DNA of 64,000 bases from Solenopsis invicta (taxonomy: Eukaryota; Arthropoda; Insecta; Hymenoptera; Formicidae), in the NCBI RefSeq assembly GCF_016802725.1, contig NC_052666.1, positions 22,039,497-22,103,496 of the forward strand, given 5' to 3'. Position 1 is the first letter of the stretch. Every line of letters begins with the position of its first letter. Position numbers and translations under genes: made by a program. The notes beneath the pieces are model-generated. The model made no database searches. It saw only the letters and a list, made by a program, of their open reading frames with translations, and was not told the DNA's origin. This document shows, piece after piece, positions 38,485 through 50,347 of this stretch.

Positions 38485-41400
38485 TGCAGCTTCCAATTTA
38501 ATCATGGCGTTAATTATTAATATGTAAATTCAATGTGTATGCTGACGCAACGCGTGAGTGCGAGATACATTGATTCAGTTAATGAGTATGTGAATTCAAA
38601 TATAACTACATGACATGCACATTCCCTTTTCAAATAATTTCTAATATTATAAATAATATTGCAATTAATAATGTATTAAATGGGAGACAATTTACTTTTC
38701 ATTAAAAATACACGCAAATAACAATAAGCGAAAAAATATTCACTAAATATTTAAAAAAAAATAGATGTTAACTTTTTACAGTGCAGTAGTTTTAACAAAT
38801 CGTGAAATGGACGTACATGTACACGTACACACACAGGTTTTGCACAAACCACTTTTATTGTGTTTACAGTTTTCTGAATTTTTATCTTTTTTTATTTTTT
38901 CACGCAAAGGTACAGTCTCCATTCACACAGGTAAATACTTTGAAATCTTACACTTGAATGTGATTTACCCGCGCAAAATGTTTTTGTAGTGTAGCGGTGC
39001 GACAAACGTTTTAATCGGAGATCAAATAAACGCGACAGTGATATTCGACACACGCACAGACGTATAAAGTTTAAAAGTGACATATTCGAGTGAGAGTTTT
39101 TTTTTTCATAGTGGACAGTGACATCGAGCGAATAAATGACAAACTGAGTCGAAGTGATTTGTTAAGATTTAGTGTTCAACGTTTTGCTGCTAATAGAATT
39201 TTAGCATATTTATTCGAAATCTATTATATCTTTGTAAAAGTTTTTGTGATATTTTTTTCTGCATGTGAAAAAATTGTTACAAAAGTCATAAAAGTGAAAT
39301 GAATGGTTTTGCTCAAGTGTTTAAAAATTTAGCTAAAAGCAAATCTAAAAATAATTTTGTTAGATTATCAAAATAATTGTGTTGGACGCTTAAATTATCA
39401 GTTATTAGAATATCAAAAAAACTTTTTGCAGCATTGCTCATCATATTTAAGCGCTTTCTACATCATTTTTTAATAGTCATAAAAATTATTTTTAAATCTA
39501 TATCTAAGTTTTAGATATTTTAACACCATTCTTTCCGTTTTTTTCCGTATGTATTTAATTAATTTTATGTCACAAGAAACTTTTATCAAAAAATATAAGA
39601 ATACAATTTTATTTTATTTGAATTGTCATAAAAGTTGACGCTATTCTTTGTAAAACCGTACAATTCTATTTTATTAAAAATTTGTGGATATATTTGTTAA
39701 TTGAGATGTAACATAGGTTTTATATCTGGTAAGTTCTATAAAGCTGAATTTTTCGTGATTGTAGGTACGTGTTTTTACAACAGAAGGATAACAATATTTG
39801 GGTAGTGCTGAAAAATGCACGAATTGAATAGTTACAAAAATTTAGAATTTATTGGCGCAACAGTATTCCAGCGAATTTCGAATTCATCATATTGCGTACT
39901 GCACAAATACCTTCATGCATTTTACATTCTTTGGTATGGTTCATTTGTAGGACAACGGCACAACACGCATGTCATATGCACCTAAACGTGAACATATCGA
40001 GCTCTTATTGGTAAACCATAATCGGTCGCTAGATACGAGTTGCACTATTGCTGACTTAATGCACTCCACCACGGATTAACGGAAATACCATACAAGCTAT
40101 TTCGAAAGGTCCGGAATCGGCTATCGAAGCAACGATCGTAGTAAATCGAGGAGATCCAATTTTCAAATAAAAATTTTACAACGGAGCGAAAGCTTCCGGA
40201 ACAAAACCGTTCTGCTTTGTCATTTAATCGCTATAACTTGTATGTTATTTATAAGAAACTCAAGTTTGCAATGTAAGAAAAAAAATTTAGACTGCTAAAA
40301 TTATTCAAATTTTTCTCTTTGGCATAAATGGAAAATATATGCTTTCTATAGACAATCATTTAATGTAATTTGATCGAAAGAATATCTAATTTATAACGTT
40401 GTCTAAATTGAAATTTCATTCCACAAGAGCTTCAAGAATAGAATCGATAGTTTGGGGTGACCGCAGTATTTCTTGTATACGATTCGGAACTTTTCGAGAT
40501 CTTTTCTGATGAATTTCGCCAGAGAGCCAGTTCGAGGAAAATCTTTAATAATTAAATTTGTTCTCGCTTATATTTCCGATAAAGCGGTAGTATTATAAAG
40601 TACAAGATCTCTTCGAAGTGTGTTATTTACACTATCTTGAAAATTTCAAGTAGCGTCTACGATATTTCAAAGGAATAATCTTCCATGAATTAAATAAGAA
40701 ATAAAGAATAAAACTTTCGACGCACGTTCAGGAATTCAATGAGCCAATATTCAGGGAATTTTTTACTAATAACAGTATTGCGATGGCATTTTTAAAGATT
40801 GTAAATATTTCAAATAGTTGGCATGATCCAGCGCGCTATTTAATGGCAAAATGACGCATAATTCCGATTCGTTCACATTCATTGAAAGCTGTAATTAAAT
40901 ACATTGTTGTGTAAAACTACGTTATAGATGTTGTATTGCTTACGCTTAAAATTAAAAGGATGTAAAAATAATTCAGAGAAAACGCTTTATCGTTTTAATA
41001 TTAATAAAATGGATACACGCAGTGGACGTATACATGAAACATGTATAAGCAGAATTGAAGCGGATAAATTAAAGTCTACCTGAAAAAGTAGATAAAAGAT
41101 TTTTATGTAAAAAGATTAATAAAGGGGGCTATCATTCAACGTATCCTAGAACGTATTCTATCGACATACAAAATTACGTAGTGATAATGCGGAAAATCAA
41201 CAAACAGAGGGAACTTATTCTTCGCGAGTTTGTGCGAGTATGAGAGATGGTCGAAAGCTGACAGTGCGAAATTGGCGCCGTGTTCGCTGGAATTTGTCCG
41301 GTTATCTATGGCCGGGTGTATTAATTAATATTAATTCCGTTATAAATTTGCGGCCGTGTTATAGTCGTTCTCCAACGAACGCAGCGATACGTTGTCCCAC

Positions 41401-41936
41401 GGATGATGTATAAGGCCAGTGGTGCCCATTAACACGTCAACAATGCAATTAATTAAGTTATCGAAAGATTTTAATTGCTTTTTTTACCTTTCAAAACGTC
41501 AAATCTTTCCCTGTTTAATGCATTTTATTGGCACATTTAAACTAATCAAATCTGTAGAAGGCAAAAACCAAGGCAAAAATAGTCCAGCCAATTATAAAAT
41601 ATTCATTCTCACGTCTGCCTTCTATTTCTGTTAAACAGAATTTAAAATTTTATCTCGCATAAATTTTCTGCTTTTAATTTTAGAAGTAATTTTTGCAATC
41701 TCTTTTAATTGTCTCATCTAATTGATGCTAAATGCTTCTATGTTCTCGCAAAAGTAGACACTAGAAACCAATTAAGTTTCATATTTGATAACATTTGTAA
41801 TTTTGGGTAGTTTATTCTTTATCAACGATGTGACGTGTCTGATACCGTAGCAACGTTTTTAATTACTTTATTGTGTTAATTGCTTATCTTGTAGTTCACT
41901 GATTCCTGGCGAACTGCGTCACGTTCGTGGTTTATT
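38485..41936. other. AT-rich gene-free stretch
   Basis: More than 3 kb with no credible frame and no structural element beyond a short alternating word near 38813-38836 (ACGTACATGTACACGTAC). It is probably intronic or intergenic. Confidence 0.6.
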
Positions 41937-42005
41937 GCACTGTAAGTCAGCCAGCAAACAACAAATTACAGTGCTATGAGTTTTGTAATTTCACTTTAGC
42001 TGGCA
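41937..42005 (+). other. Overlapping alternative hairpins
   Basis: GCACTGTAA (41937-41945) pairs perfectly with TTACAGTGC (41966-41974). The same TTACA can instead belong to a longer imperfect stem in which 41949-41970 (from AGCCAGC to ATTACA) pairs with 41984-42004 (TGTAATTT to GCTGGC). The two folds exclude each other. It could be a microRNA-like precursor or chance; no known mature microRNA is recognised. Confidence 0.3.
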
Positions 42006-42377
42006 GCTATTTATAGCCGGTCTATTTTTCTTTCTTGCAAGCGTTCTATAAAAAATTGAATGTTTATTTTATTCCTGTTTATTTTATTTCTGTTTATATG
42101 CCATGTAAAAAAAGTCTCTTTTTGATATAGTTATAAGTATTATAACTCTTGTCCACTTTTTCACCCTCCTAAAGTGATTCGAAGAATCTCTGAAAATTCA
42201 TGAACGTACTTTCAAGTTTCTATAACAAATATCTAAGTATAATTGAATCGCCCTTAGAATTTCGAGAAACTTCCATACATAAAAATTGATCGGCAACGAA
42301 ATATTCACGATAGTATCTCAAGGGTTAACAAAATAATGGTACATTTTTTCAAGTTGCTCACGATGAGCGCCACTGCA

Positions 42378-42392
42378 TTTTTTTTTTTTTTT
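42378..42392 (+). repeat. T15 homopolymer
   Basis: Fifteen consecutive T, a simple-sequence run with no associated element seen. Confidence 0.8.
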
Positions 42393-42529
42393 GCCAAACC
42401 ATTCGCGTTTTTGAACTCGATTACCTCGACATAGATACAGCAATTGTCGCAGACATAACGGTCGCCAAAAAAATCATATTCCCTCGTGCAAATATAAAAA
42501 CGCATCGACTGCAATCGCGCGTTTTCCAC

Positions 42530-43250
42530 CGCAATCCATGGCTGCGCGTAATCGAGTCCGCCTTGTTTAATTGCAACACGTATTTCACCCTTATCCGCTT
42601 CTTTTGTCTGACCAGCTTAATTCATCCGTAATCTCTTAACGTGCTCGCGTCCGCGGCGAACTACGTAAGTATCAAAACCGTAAGCAACCAGCACGCTGCT
42701 CGGTGCCAGCGCCTGTGAGGATGGCCCCGCGAGCGTGGCCGAGATTATTTTGCGGTGAGCGGTCGTAATTTGCGATGCACCGACGTCGCGGCTGGTTTAA
42801 AAGCATCTGAATCTACTCGTAAATGAAACAATTATCCTCGTGTACCGGTGCGGTAGTACGAGCGGCCGTATATCCGCGGAGCCGCGGAACTCGCGCGAAG
42901 GACGGCATATGTGCACGCGTGTGCGTTTTGGCACGAACGTTGAATGCTAACATCCGCATGCGCGCACGCGCGCTTACCTGCCGGCTGTACCTCGTGCATA
43001 AATCACTGTCGCAAGGAGCCGCGACTGGGCGAAAACACAACGCGCGGAGCCCGGAGAATGCCATTTACATGATAATTCGGATAGTTACGGTGCATCAAAA
43101 TTTTCATGCTAGCACGCCGAACTGTTGCGGCCGCCGCATACACGCGCGTCGCCTCTACTGTAATTAGAGAAGCGATTATAGAGCTCGTAGAAACGCCCTG
43201 TTCTCCATCGAGCCCTTGCATACCAAATCCTCTCTCATCGAGTTTTTCAT
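42530..43250. other. GC-rich patch with alternating purine-pyrimidine tracts
   Basis: This patch is rich in CpG and contains two strictly alternating purine-pyrimidine runs (42905-42926 and 42955-42973, mostly CG/CA steps), which can adopt left-handed DNA. Overlapping frames on both strands have no recognised domain. On the minus strand a good donor (CAG|GTAAGC, exon edge 42978) and a fair acceptor (edge 43157) bound 180 bp, but all three frames contain stops. It could be a promoter or untranslated region. Confidence 0.4.
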
Positions 43251-45130
43251 TTCAACAACAATTTTCATTTCGAATATTTATAAAACATTTACAGTTTATT
43301 TTGCTCTCCGCGTCCGATCGTACTTGCAAATAAAAAGTAAAATCGCGCGCGGTAATATTTTTTATATATAAATTTTTATTTTTCTTTGTAATGACGTTTC
43401 TGAAATTTACGTGCGAACACAGATTGGTCAATTAAACTTTGTTTGCTCTGCTAGATTCATTTTACGCCCCCGACTCTATCGGGCTGTAACAGAGCCGGTG
43501 TGGAACCGCGTTTTCGATGACACAATTAACAACATATTCGATTAGACACGCGTGTCTGACCACGAGCTGTAGCAACGTGTTGCGAATCGAACAGCGGATA
43601 GGAATTGATGTTCGATGCTTACACGAATTGTTACGTGGCTCGCATTATGCTGTTAATAACGCGAAGTGTATAATTATAGTTACTAGAGTGTTATTGATTA
43701 CGCTGAAAGCATTAGACTAGGCATCGTGGTAGAACTTGACGCAAATTCGCTGTCTAACTGCAAATAATGCATCGTAAACTATTTCGAGCTCACCCGTGTT
43801 CCGAATCTGTCCCCTCGAATGCAGAGTGTGCCGAGAAGCGTCAAAGATAAATGCGCTCGCGTTCGGATTTTCCAGTAGAACTCATAAAAATTCCCGTGAG
43901 TCGCTTTCGAAAATAGTCGTTATCAAAATTCCAACGGATAAATCCGTCGAAGAGTATTTCGACGCAGCGACGCAAGTCGACACTTCTGCCATCGATCGAA
44001 GATGACATCAACGCCACTCGAAAAAAAAAAAAACCAATTTCACGGAAAGGATGTGCCACGAGCGAAAACGGATATGGCACCTGCGAGGGAACCAGGTCAG
44101 AAGGTTTTCGCGTTTTCGCGCCGTTGGGTCACGTTGGCAATCGATGATGCCGTTTTGTGAATTCGGTACGAAAAAGTGATATTTTCGTTGAACGCGACTG
44201 TTAATAGAATTTCAGATTGATGATAAGGCATCGAATGAAATGATTACATCTGCTCGAATAAGTTTTGTATAAAATATCAATAGGAATTTTTCTCCGTTTC
44301 CTTTGCGTTTTATTATACAGATTGAAAGAGAATAAAAATAACATAGTTTCGGAATATAATTTTTAAATGTGCGATTTAATTTATTAAAAGCATGCGCGGA
44401 ATGAGATGTAATCATCGAATTCAATTCCGTCGGTTCACGGTACGATAGTACGAGAAATATATTGGGACGAATCCATTAAAACTTCAAATGAGTACGACAG
44501 AGGAAGAGAGTTAAATTAGAAAAGTCCTCTATTTTCGCGTGTATGCAATCTTTTTTCAGTAGTCGCGCCAACAAACTGTTAACAAAATATTTTTTATTTG
44601 TTGAGTAGATATTTGTTTCGCAATTAGATAATTTTGCATTCAATTTGAAAATTGCTTTATTTCGCTATAAGCTTTACTAACTAAAGCGAATTTTGAATTT
44701 TGTGTAAACGATGAAATTTCAAACTTTTCGAACATAACGGCGAGTTTAGCCCAAAATAATTTATGTAAATATATAATTGTCACTTTTTTTGTTTTTTTGC
44801 TAAATATGGTTCCTGAAAATCCGTTTTCAATCCCCGATTTTTCCGCTGAAAATACCCACTGTATAACCCTATCTTACAATTCCAATCTTCGTTACCATTC
44901 TTTACTCTATTCCCCGCTTCATCGTCATACTTTTCTGCTTTCTTTTTGGAACAGTTCTTTTCCTATTTTTGAATCGTTCGCTTATTCACCGCCTGCCACT
45001 CACTTTCTGCACGTCAAGATAAAAGCAAGTATGCGAATCTCGACATGCCAGACAGAAACGAGGATATCGTTAGAAGAAGGAATGACGAATCTCGATGAGA
45101 TATTGACGTACAAGACTTTTAATGCTTTGT
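43251..45130. other. Gene-free stretch
   Basis: The composition is mixed, with an A13 run at 44021-44033. A strong acceptor-like T-rich tract plus CAG ends at 44559, but AT-rich sequence without a donor follows. The frames at 43796-44005 and 44797-45147 show no family. Confidence 0.5.
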
Positions 45131-45255
45131 TTGATATCGAAAGATAGCGAATTATCGGCATAAAAAGGAACATATGAGCAATTACATTTCAAGCGAGAAA
45201 TGTAATAGCTCATATGTTCTATATATTTTGTGCTGATATTATGGGTGTCGATCAA
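45131..45255. other. 125-bp hairpin with near-perfect 23-bp core
   Basis: GAACATATGAGC... (45168-45190) pairs with its complement at 45197-45219 with one mismatch in 23, around a 6-base loop. The stem continues outwards imperfectly to TTGAT (45131) and ATCAA (45255). The near-perfect apical stem, with a mismatched lower stem, is typical of very young palindromic elements. It also overlaps microRNA-precursor geometry, although the loop is unusually small. I recognise no known mature microRNA. Confidence 0.5.
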
Positions 45256-45618
45256 TTATTAAAATAGCATAAAAAACGTTTGAATATAATAATAATTATA
45301 TAATGATAATGACTATTATAATTATGTTTTAAAAATACATGAACCCACGTTATTCATAAGACATAAAAACTAGAAAAATTTTAGAATTGAAAAATGTTTG
45401 GCTGTACCTGATGCCGATTATGACGAATTCTAATATTTTTACGAATTTATTTGTTTATGTTGTTTTTTTTACAAGAAAACTTTTTTTCTGAATAAAAACA
45501 TTTTGTAAAAGATTGTTTGTTCAGTGGAATGTAGCGAAATCCGCAATTTATTGGTCCTGAACAATACACTGTTCGTTGTCAAACAATTTTCATCTTTTTT
45601 CGTTTTTCCAATCTGCAG

Positions 45619-46061
45619 AACTAAGCAAACCCCCATCTCTTTCTCGCGTTTAGATTTGCTCCGCTATTTCGTCCAGTAGCAATTCTACCGGCTGGCGTTA
45701 TATGCCGCTACGAAAGGATGTGAACAAGCGCTTTTCGTACATTACCCGAACAAGCCGTGTCCTTGGCCGTCATGCCTGCCGTTTCTCTGACACAAGAAGA
45801 GAACGAAGAAGAAGTCCGGAGACAAATAGCGTGGCTGAAAAAAAGAATAAAAGCGGCGGACGGACCACGCGCGTCTCGTCCAAACTTTCATTGTATCCTA
45901 GAGACGGCTGGATATTACGAGCGCGAGATGTTTCTGCTCCCTTTCTTCATTCTTTCCTATCTCCGTCTTCCTTCTACATCCTCGTCTTGTTTCCTGCATC
46001 CTTAGCTCGTTTCTCTGTATGTTTCCTGACAGATACTAATGGTTCGCTAGAGTTTGCTAGG
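45619..46061 (+). other. Candidate plus-strand exon, 443 bp
   Basis: A long pyrimidine-rich tract ending TTTTTCCAATCTGCAG (to 45618) is one of the best splice acceptors in the window. GC-richer sequence follows, including a purine-rich GAAGAAGAGAACGAAG-type stretch like a splicing enhancer. AGG|GTAAGG at 46062 is a reasonable donor. A frame from ATG 45702 stays open for exactly 120 codons to the donor, but its translation (Arg/Ser-rich, then hydrophobic) resembles no family. A second frame (ATG 45772) gives a charged EENEEEVRRQIAWLKKR segment. It could be coding, untranslated or a false exon. Confidence 0.3.
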
Positions 46062-46294
46062 GTAAGGAATGCGAGATTCGAGGAAGGTGCGGCGAAAAGA
46101 TTGTTCGCTCTTCTTTTAACAATTTTTGTATGAGTCGCAAAAGAATCAAAATGTTACGATATTTAGATTTCATATCAAAGAATTGAATATTTGTCTATGC
46201 GAAATAGTGTGCAGGTTTTAATTGACGCGAAAGAAGTTATTATTAGAGGAGAGTTATCGAATACATTTATTATTTAAATTTTTATTACATATTT

Positions 46295-46680
46295 TATTTG
46301 GTATTGATTTGTATGCAGATGAGCATTGAAAATTGTAACTTAGTATTTTGGATATCTATTATTACAATGTTTAACCTTTTAATAACAAATGTATTTATTA
46401 TGAACTTATTCGCAACATGCTGCAAAACAAATATTTTTGGCAATTGGTCATCTAAATCAGGTCGTACCCGTGGATACTCTCTTGAACTTTTGTCTTTGAA
46501 AGTATTGAATGTGTGCATTAAAGTAATTAAAAATAGAAAGAATCATGAACTAATACTTATTTTATTAAGAATTTATCGAAAAAATGATCAAATAATTAAT
46601 GAATGATAATAACGAAAATAAGAACGTCGTAATAAATTGGCTTAAATTTATTTTTGCAATTGGCATATTTTTATTTGTAT
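46295..46680 (+). repeat. Dispersed repeat, copy 2
   Basis: This is the longer partner of the repeat at 28755-29010, with the same series of conserved words: GCAACATGCTGCAAAA at 46412-46427 and TTTGAAAGTATTGAAT at 46495-46510, both exact. A plus-strand frame runs through it (46298-46606, no ATG at its start), but its translation is not recognised. Extra blocks at about 46322-46388 and 46428-46494 are missing or reduced in copy 1. Confidence 0.6.
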
Positions 46681-48198
46681 CAATTATTAGTTTTTTTATT
46701 ATTACTTATCAATCTTATATTAATATCATTTATTGTAATAAAATTTGTGGTGCGATTTAAAAAAGTAATAATCAATAGATATGTCATTGCGGAAAATAAT
46801 AATCATTTTGGAAACAATATATCAATAATTTTTGTAAGATTAAATGAAGCTAAATTAAATCAAATTTGAACGTATTATAATTTTGCGAGAAGTATAGTAG
46901 AGAAACGTAATAATGTGTGTTTGTTTGTGTTAAATGTATCGCGAAAGACAAATTATTTGCACTGTCAATCATAAAAAGAGAAACGTCGAGATATTGTCGC
47001 TTTCTGGACGACGTCAAATCTCAATAATGACGATCACGTCCTTTATGATCGATCACTCGTAAAAAATTCTCTTGTTAAGTCATCAGCTCTTATATGGAAC
47101 GTAATATGTTTATTCGAGGCGCGACGAATCGAGATGTGATGTCTACTTCAAGAATTGGGGACAGTTATATTTCTCGCTGTGTAAAAAGGCTGACTTATCT
47201 TTGCTTTTCAATCATACGACACGATTTTATCCACAACAAATGTTTAACGACTCTCTAGAGTAGGAATTAATTATATAAAATAAATTGATAAACTAAGTAA
47301 TAAAATATATTTTTATATATTAAATCGCAAAGTTTATAAAATTAAAAAGCTGGAATTGAACCTTCCAACATTTTTTTGGAACCTTATTAGTGGATTTGTC
47401 GCGTCCTATTTTTCTTAACTTAAGGTATTAAAGAAAATGTGAAAAAATTCATGAAATGTCTGCCAATATTGTTACCGCATTACAGGGAAAATGTGAAAGA
47501 GAAAAATATTAACAAAATAGTTTTAGGAAGTTACAAACATGTAAAATGATCTAATATTATCAATAATTGTATTCATTATTGTTTCAACTATGCAATTTAC
47601 AAGAGGAAAACATGCAAATTTTATTTTCGTTTTTCAAGAATTCGTTTTTAATAGATTTTATACGGAAAAAAGTTATGTATAAATTATGAATTTCTATTTC
47701 TTTAATTATTTCAGCAGATTATGTTTTTCATCAGTGTTAATACAGTCATGTCTAATTTCTGAAAAATATAGGGTGCCGCTTTAGGAAGGGAAGGCTAGTA
47801 TTGGCGACTTTTCTTTATATGAATCTATTTTTTTTTTTATGAATGATATAGAATTTCGATTTCTCACTGTGATGGATATACGTTTCACATCGTTGTCGTC
47901 CTACATGTCGTCAATCAGATATTATAGGATAAACTCCTGATCCGGCCGGTTGAAGAATTTATGGTTATAGCATATAGTTTTTGTTACGATTTCACCTCGA
48001 GAACTTGCAAATGTTCTCGGGAAAAGAGAGGAGCGTTGCCTCCGAAAAGGAACTAGATACAAACTGGGCGATGATTAAAGTTCTCATTTTCTTAAGTACT
48101 CGACGCACCGCTTTTTATGCGGTACCACCTAAAAAAAACTGGCGCGACTTCTTCAGCGAGCAGAACAGGATTTGAGTCACTGAGCTCTACTTTCTTCT
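46681..48198. other. AT-rich gene-free stretch
   Basis: No credible gene was found. A strong acceptor-like tract ends at about 47714 (TTATTTCAG|CAG), but AT-rich DNA follows and no donor was found. The small frame at 47981-48175 is unrecognised. Confidence 0.55.
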
Positions 48199-48630
48199 TA
48201 CACGGAAAAAAATTGCTGCTAAAAAGTGCATGTGGTAACTAAATTGCAGTTGTAATATATAGACAGTTAATATCTTTGCTGTTATATTTATATATTATTT
48301 AGTTGAAAGAGTTTAATTACCTAAAGAGTTTAATTACATAAAGAGTTTAATACACAAAGTTTAACTACAGTACACATTTGTTATATTACTATACCTTGTA
48401 GCTAAAAACGTAAGGTAGCTACATTAGTATCAAGCGATAAATTACTTTTATGTTACTGTACGATATGATCCTAACATTAATGCATATCTTGCTATTTTAT
48501 TTATATATTAGAAGTAAGAGCACATAGTCACAAACCGTTTTGCTACAGTTTACAAATTTATAGTTACAACAGTAAACAATTTTAGTAAATCATGATTAGC
48601 TAAGGCAGCGGAACTTTTATTTTCCGTGTA
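48199..48630. mobile_element. 432-bp TA-flanked palindromic element, ACACGGAAAA ends
   Basis: The termini TACACGGAAAAAAA (48199) and TTTTCCGTGTA (ending 48630) are inverted and bordered by TA, as expected of a TA target duplication. The arms continue imperfectly inwards (GTAACTAAATTG-type words matched near 48590). The interior holds three to four short direct repeats of AAAGAGTTTAATTAC with a 17-bp period (about 48306-48370). It has no coding capacity. This is probably a Tc1/mariner-type non-autonomous element. Confidence 0.6.
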
Positions 48631-49843
48631 TGACGCGGCTGATGCACCACGTATGAAACGTCGTATTTTAATAACAACCGGCGCCGGAGCGTAAGTAGAG
48701 TCGTTTCCTCCGTTGGGTTGTATTTCATCGGTCTGATCCGACCCGAGTCCCTTTTCGCGCGTGATTCCATACAGCAAAATCTAGCAAAAAGGAAGTCCGT
48801 GTCTCCCCGGAGGCGTCAAATCTCTTCGTCGCATATTCTCTTTTTCGGTTAACCGAGGAGATTGGATGAACGGTCTCGCTGAATTATTACGACTTTCTCC
48901 CTGATGTCAACTGGGAATCTAATGTGAAAGCGCGATATCGTTCGTCTCGTCAATCGCATATATTATCGAATACTGCTAGTACGACGTTCTAGATAACGTT
49001 TGTAAATCTCACCGACAACAGAATTTATTGTATCATATCTACCTTTTTATTGATATTTACATTTGTAACTGTATAAACGAAAGGAAGCGTTAGTAAATCC
49101 ATGTTCTATTTATCAGCTAAAAATTAAATAATGCGTTCGGCGGTGAAAAGAAAGATAATAATATTACTGTATTTATTTATCAAAGCATTAATTTGGAAAT
49201 TTCTACTTTTCAGTGCATTTACAGTTGTGTAGATACACGATTGTCCTTACAAATTTTGCGGAGTAGAGCGCGAGATGTTGGAAAGACAGCATTATTCGGA
49301 ATTTGTGAAATGATATGCAAATCCGTGCTATATCCTCCCATTTCTCTCCGATACAACCGTTCTTTCCTTGCCTTCTCGTATTTGTTTCTTTAGGCTGTTT
49401 TACCAATGATACTAAAAAACGCAATTTCAACCGGGGAAAGATACCTCAACGCAATCGCAGATTTTGAAATATCCTGACTAAGACGAATCGTCAGAATGGC
49501 AACTAGTTAAATTTTTACTGTATTCATGCATAATGCATCCGTCTTTCACGGTTTCAATTATTTACGCGTCGGCGTTATCTTCGCCACATGACACGGAGTT
49601 ATTGTAACAGAATCATTGCAAAGTATGAAGCAACTATGTGACACTACTTGTAAAATTCCACAGCTTCGTATGTAAAATTTTGTTGCAGTAAAAGTTCTTT
49701 GTGACGAACATTACTCTAACATTAGTGTACGACAAATCATATTCAAGAAGATTGACATTAATCGAATAATAGATATTAATAAGAATATATTTTGTTTAAA
49801 AAAATTAATTGGTAACATTAAAGATTAAGACTCTCAATTATAG
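48631..49843. other. Gene-free stretch
   Basis: GC-richer at about 48.64-48.96 kb, AT-rich after. The frame at 49193-49393 follows a fair acceptor (TTTCTACTTTTCAG at about 49213) but has no donor and no family. The first copy of a 19-bp repeat lies at 49550-49568. Confidence 0.5.
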
Positions 49844-50347
49844 GTATTTCGTGCCTGACCGATTTCCATAAAAGTTTCTCAAAAAGTTTGAAGATAATAA
49901 AATTATGCTATATTTTATTTTTTTCTGAAAAGAAGTAGACATTTGTTCTAAAAATATGATAGGATGTTCATGAATTTTTAGGAAATTTTTTTTAACCATC
50001 TTAAATAAATGAAAAAGGTTAAAAGATGCCCATGATTGGGTACCTTTTAACGTATTGTATCAGAGGGATTAAATAAGGCAACGTACTTATAATGAAATAG
50101 CATGATACGAGAAAATAATATCCTCTTTCTGTTTCCTATAATACTTTCCATATAATATATAATCTTTGTGCGCGCAGACACAAAAGATATATTCCTGTAT
50201 GAAATCCCAAAAGACGCGCCGCCGTAACAGAGGAGAGAAAACGTTTAGCGGTCGCATCTCAGATTTCGAGCGGGCGACAACATATCAAACATTCATGTAA
50301 ATCACGCCGACTGACGTATCCATTTCGTGGTTTCAATTATTTACGCG
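49550..50347 (+). repeat. Exact 19-bp direct repeat pair, 779 bp apart
   Basis: GGTTTCAATTATTTACGCG occurs at 49550-49568 and 50329-50347. Weaker similarity extends upstream (ATTCATG... and ATCC words) and downstream. The pair brackets repeat copy A at 49844-50056. It may be an old local duplication or a conserved regulatory word used twice. Confidence 0.55.
49844..50056 (+). repeat. Unclassified repeat, copy A
   Basis: It matches the outer parts of 53352-54075: GTATTTCGTGCCTGACCGAT against ATATTTCGTGTCTGACCAAT, then AATTATGCTATATTTTATT and AGAAGTAGACATTTGTTCTA against AATTATGCTACATTTTATT and AGAAGTACAGACATTTGTTTTA, then a T-rich run and a GGTACC/GGTATCC-type end. There are no terminal inverted repeats and no coding frame. 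Confidence 0.55.

Noticed and set aside
42978..43157. Minus-strand coding exon between a fair acceptor and a good donor
   Set aside because: All three frames contain stops; at best a non-coding exon, without other support.
47345..47420. tRNA gene on the minus strand
   Set aside because: GGTTCAATTCC (complement of 47352-47362) matches a B-box, but the T stem does not close properly and no acceptor, D or anticodon arms fit.
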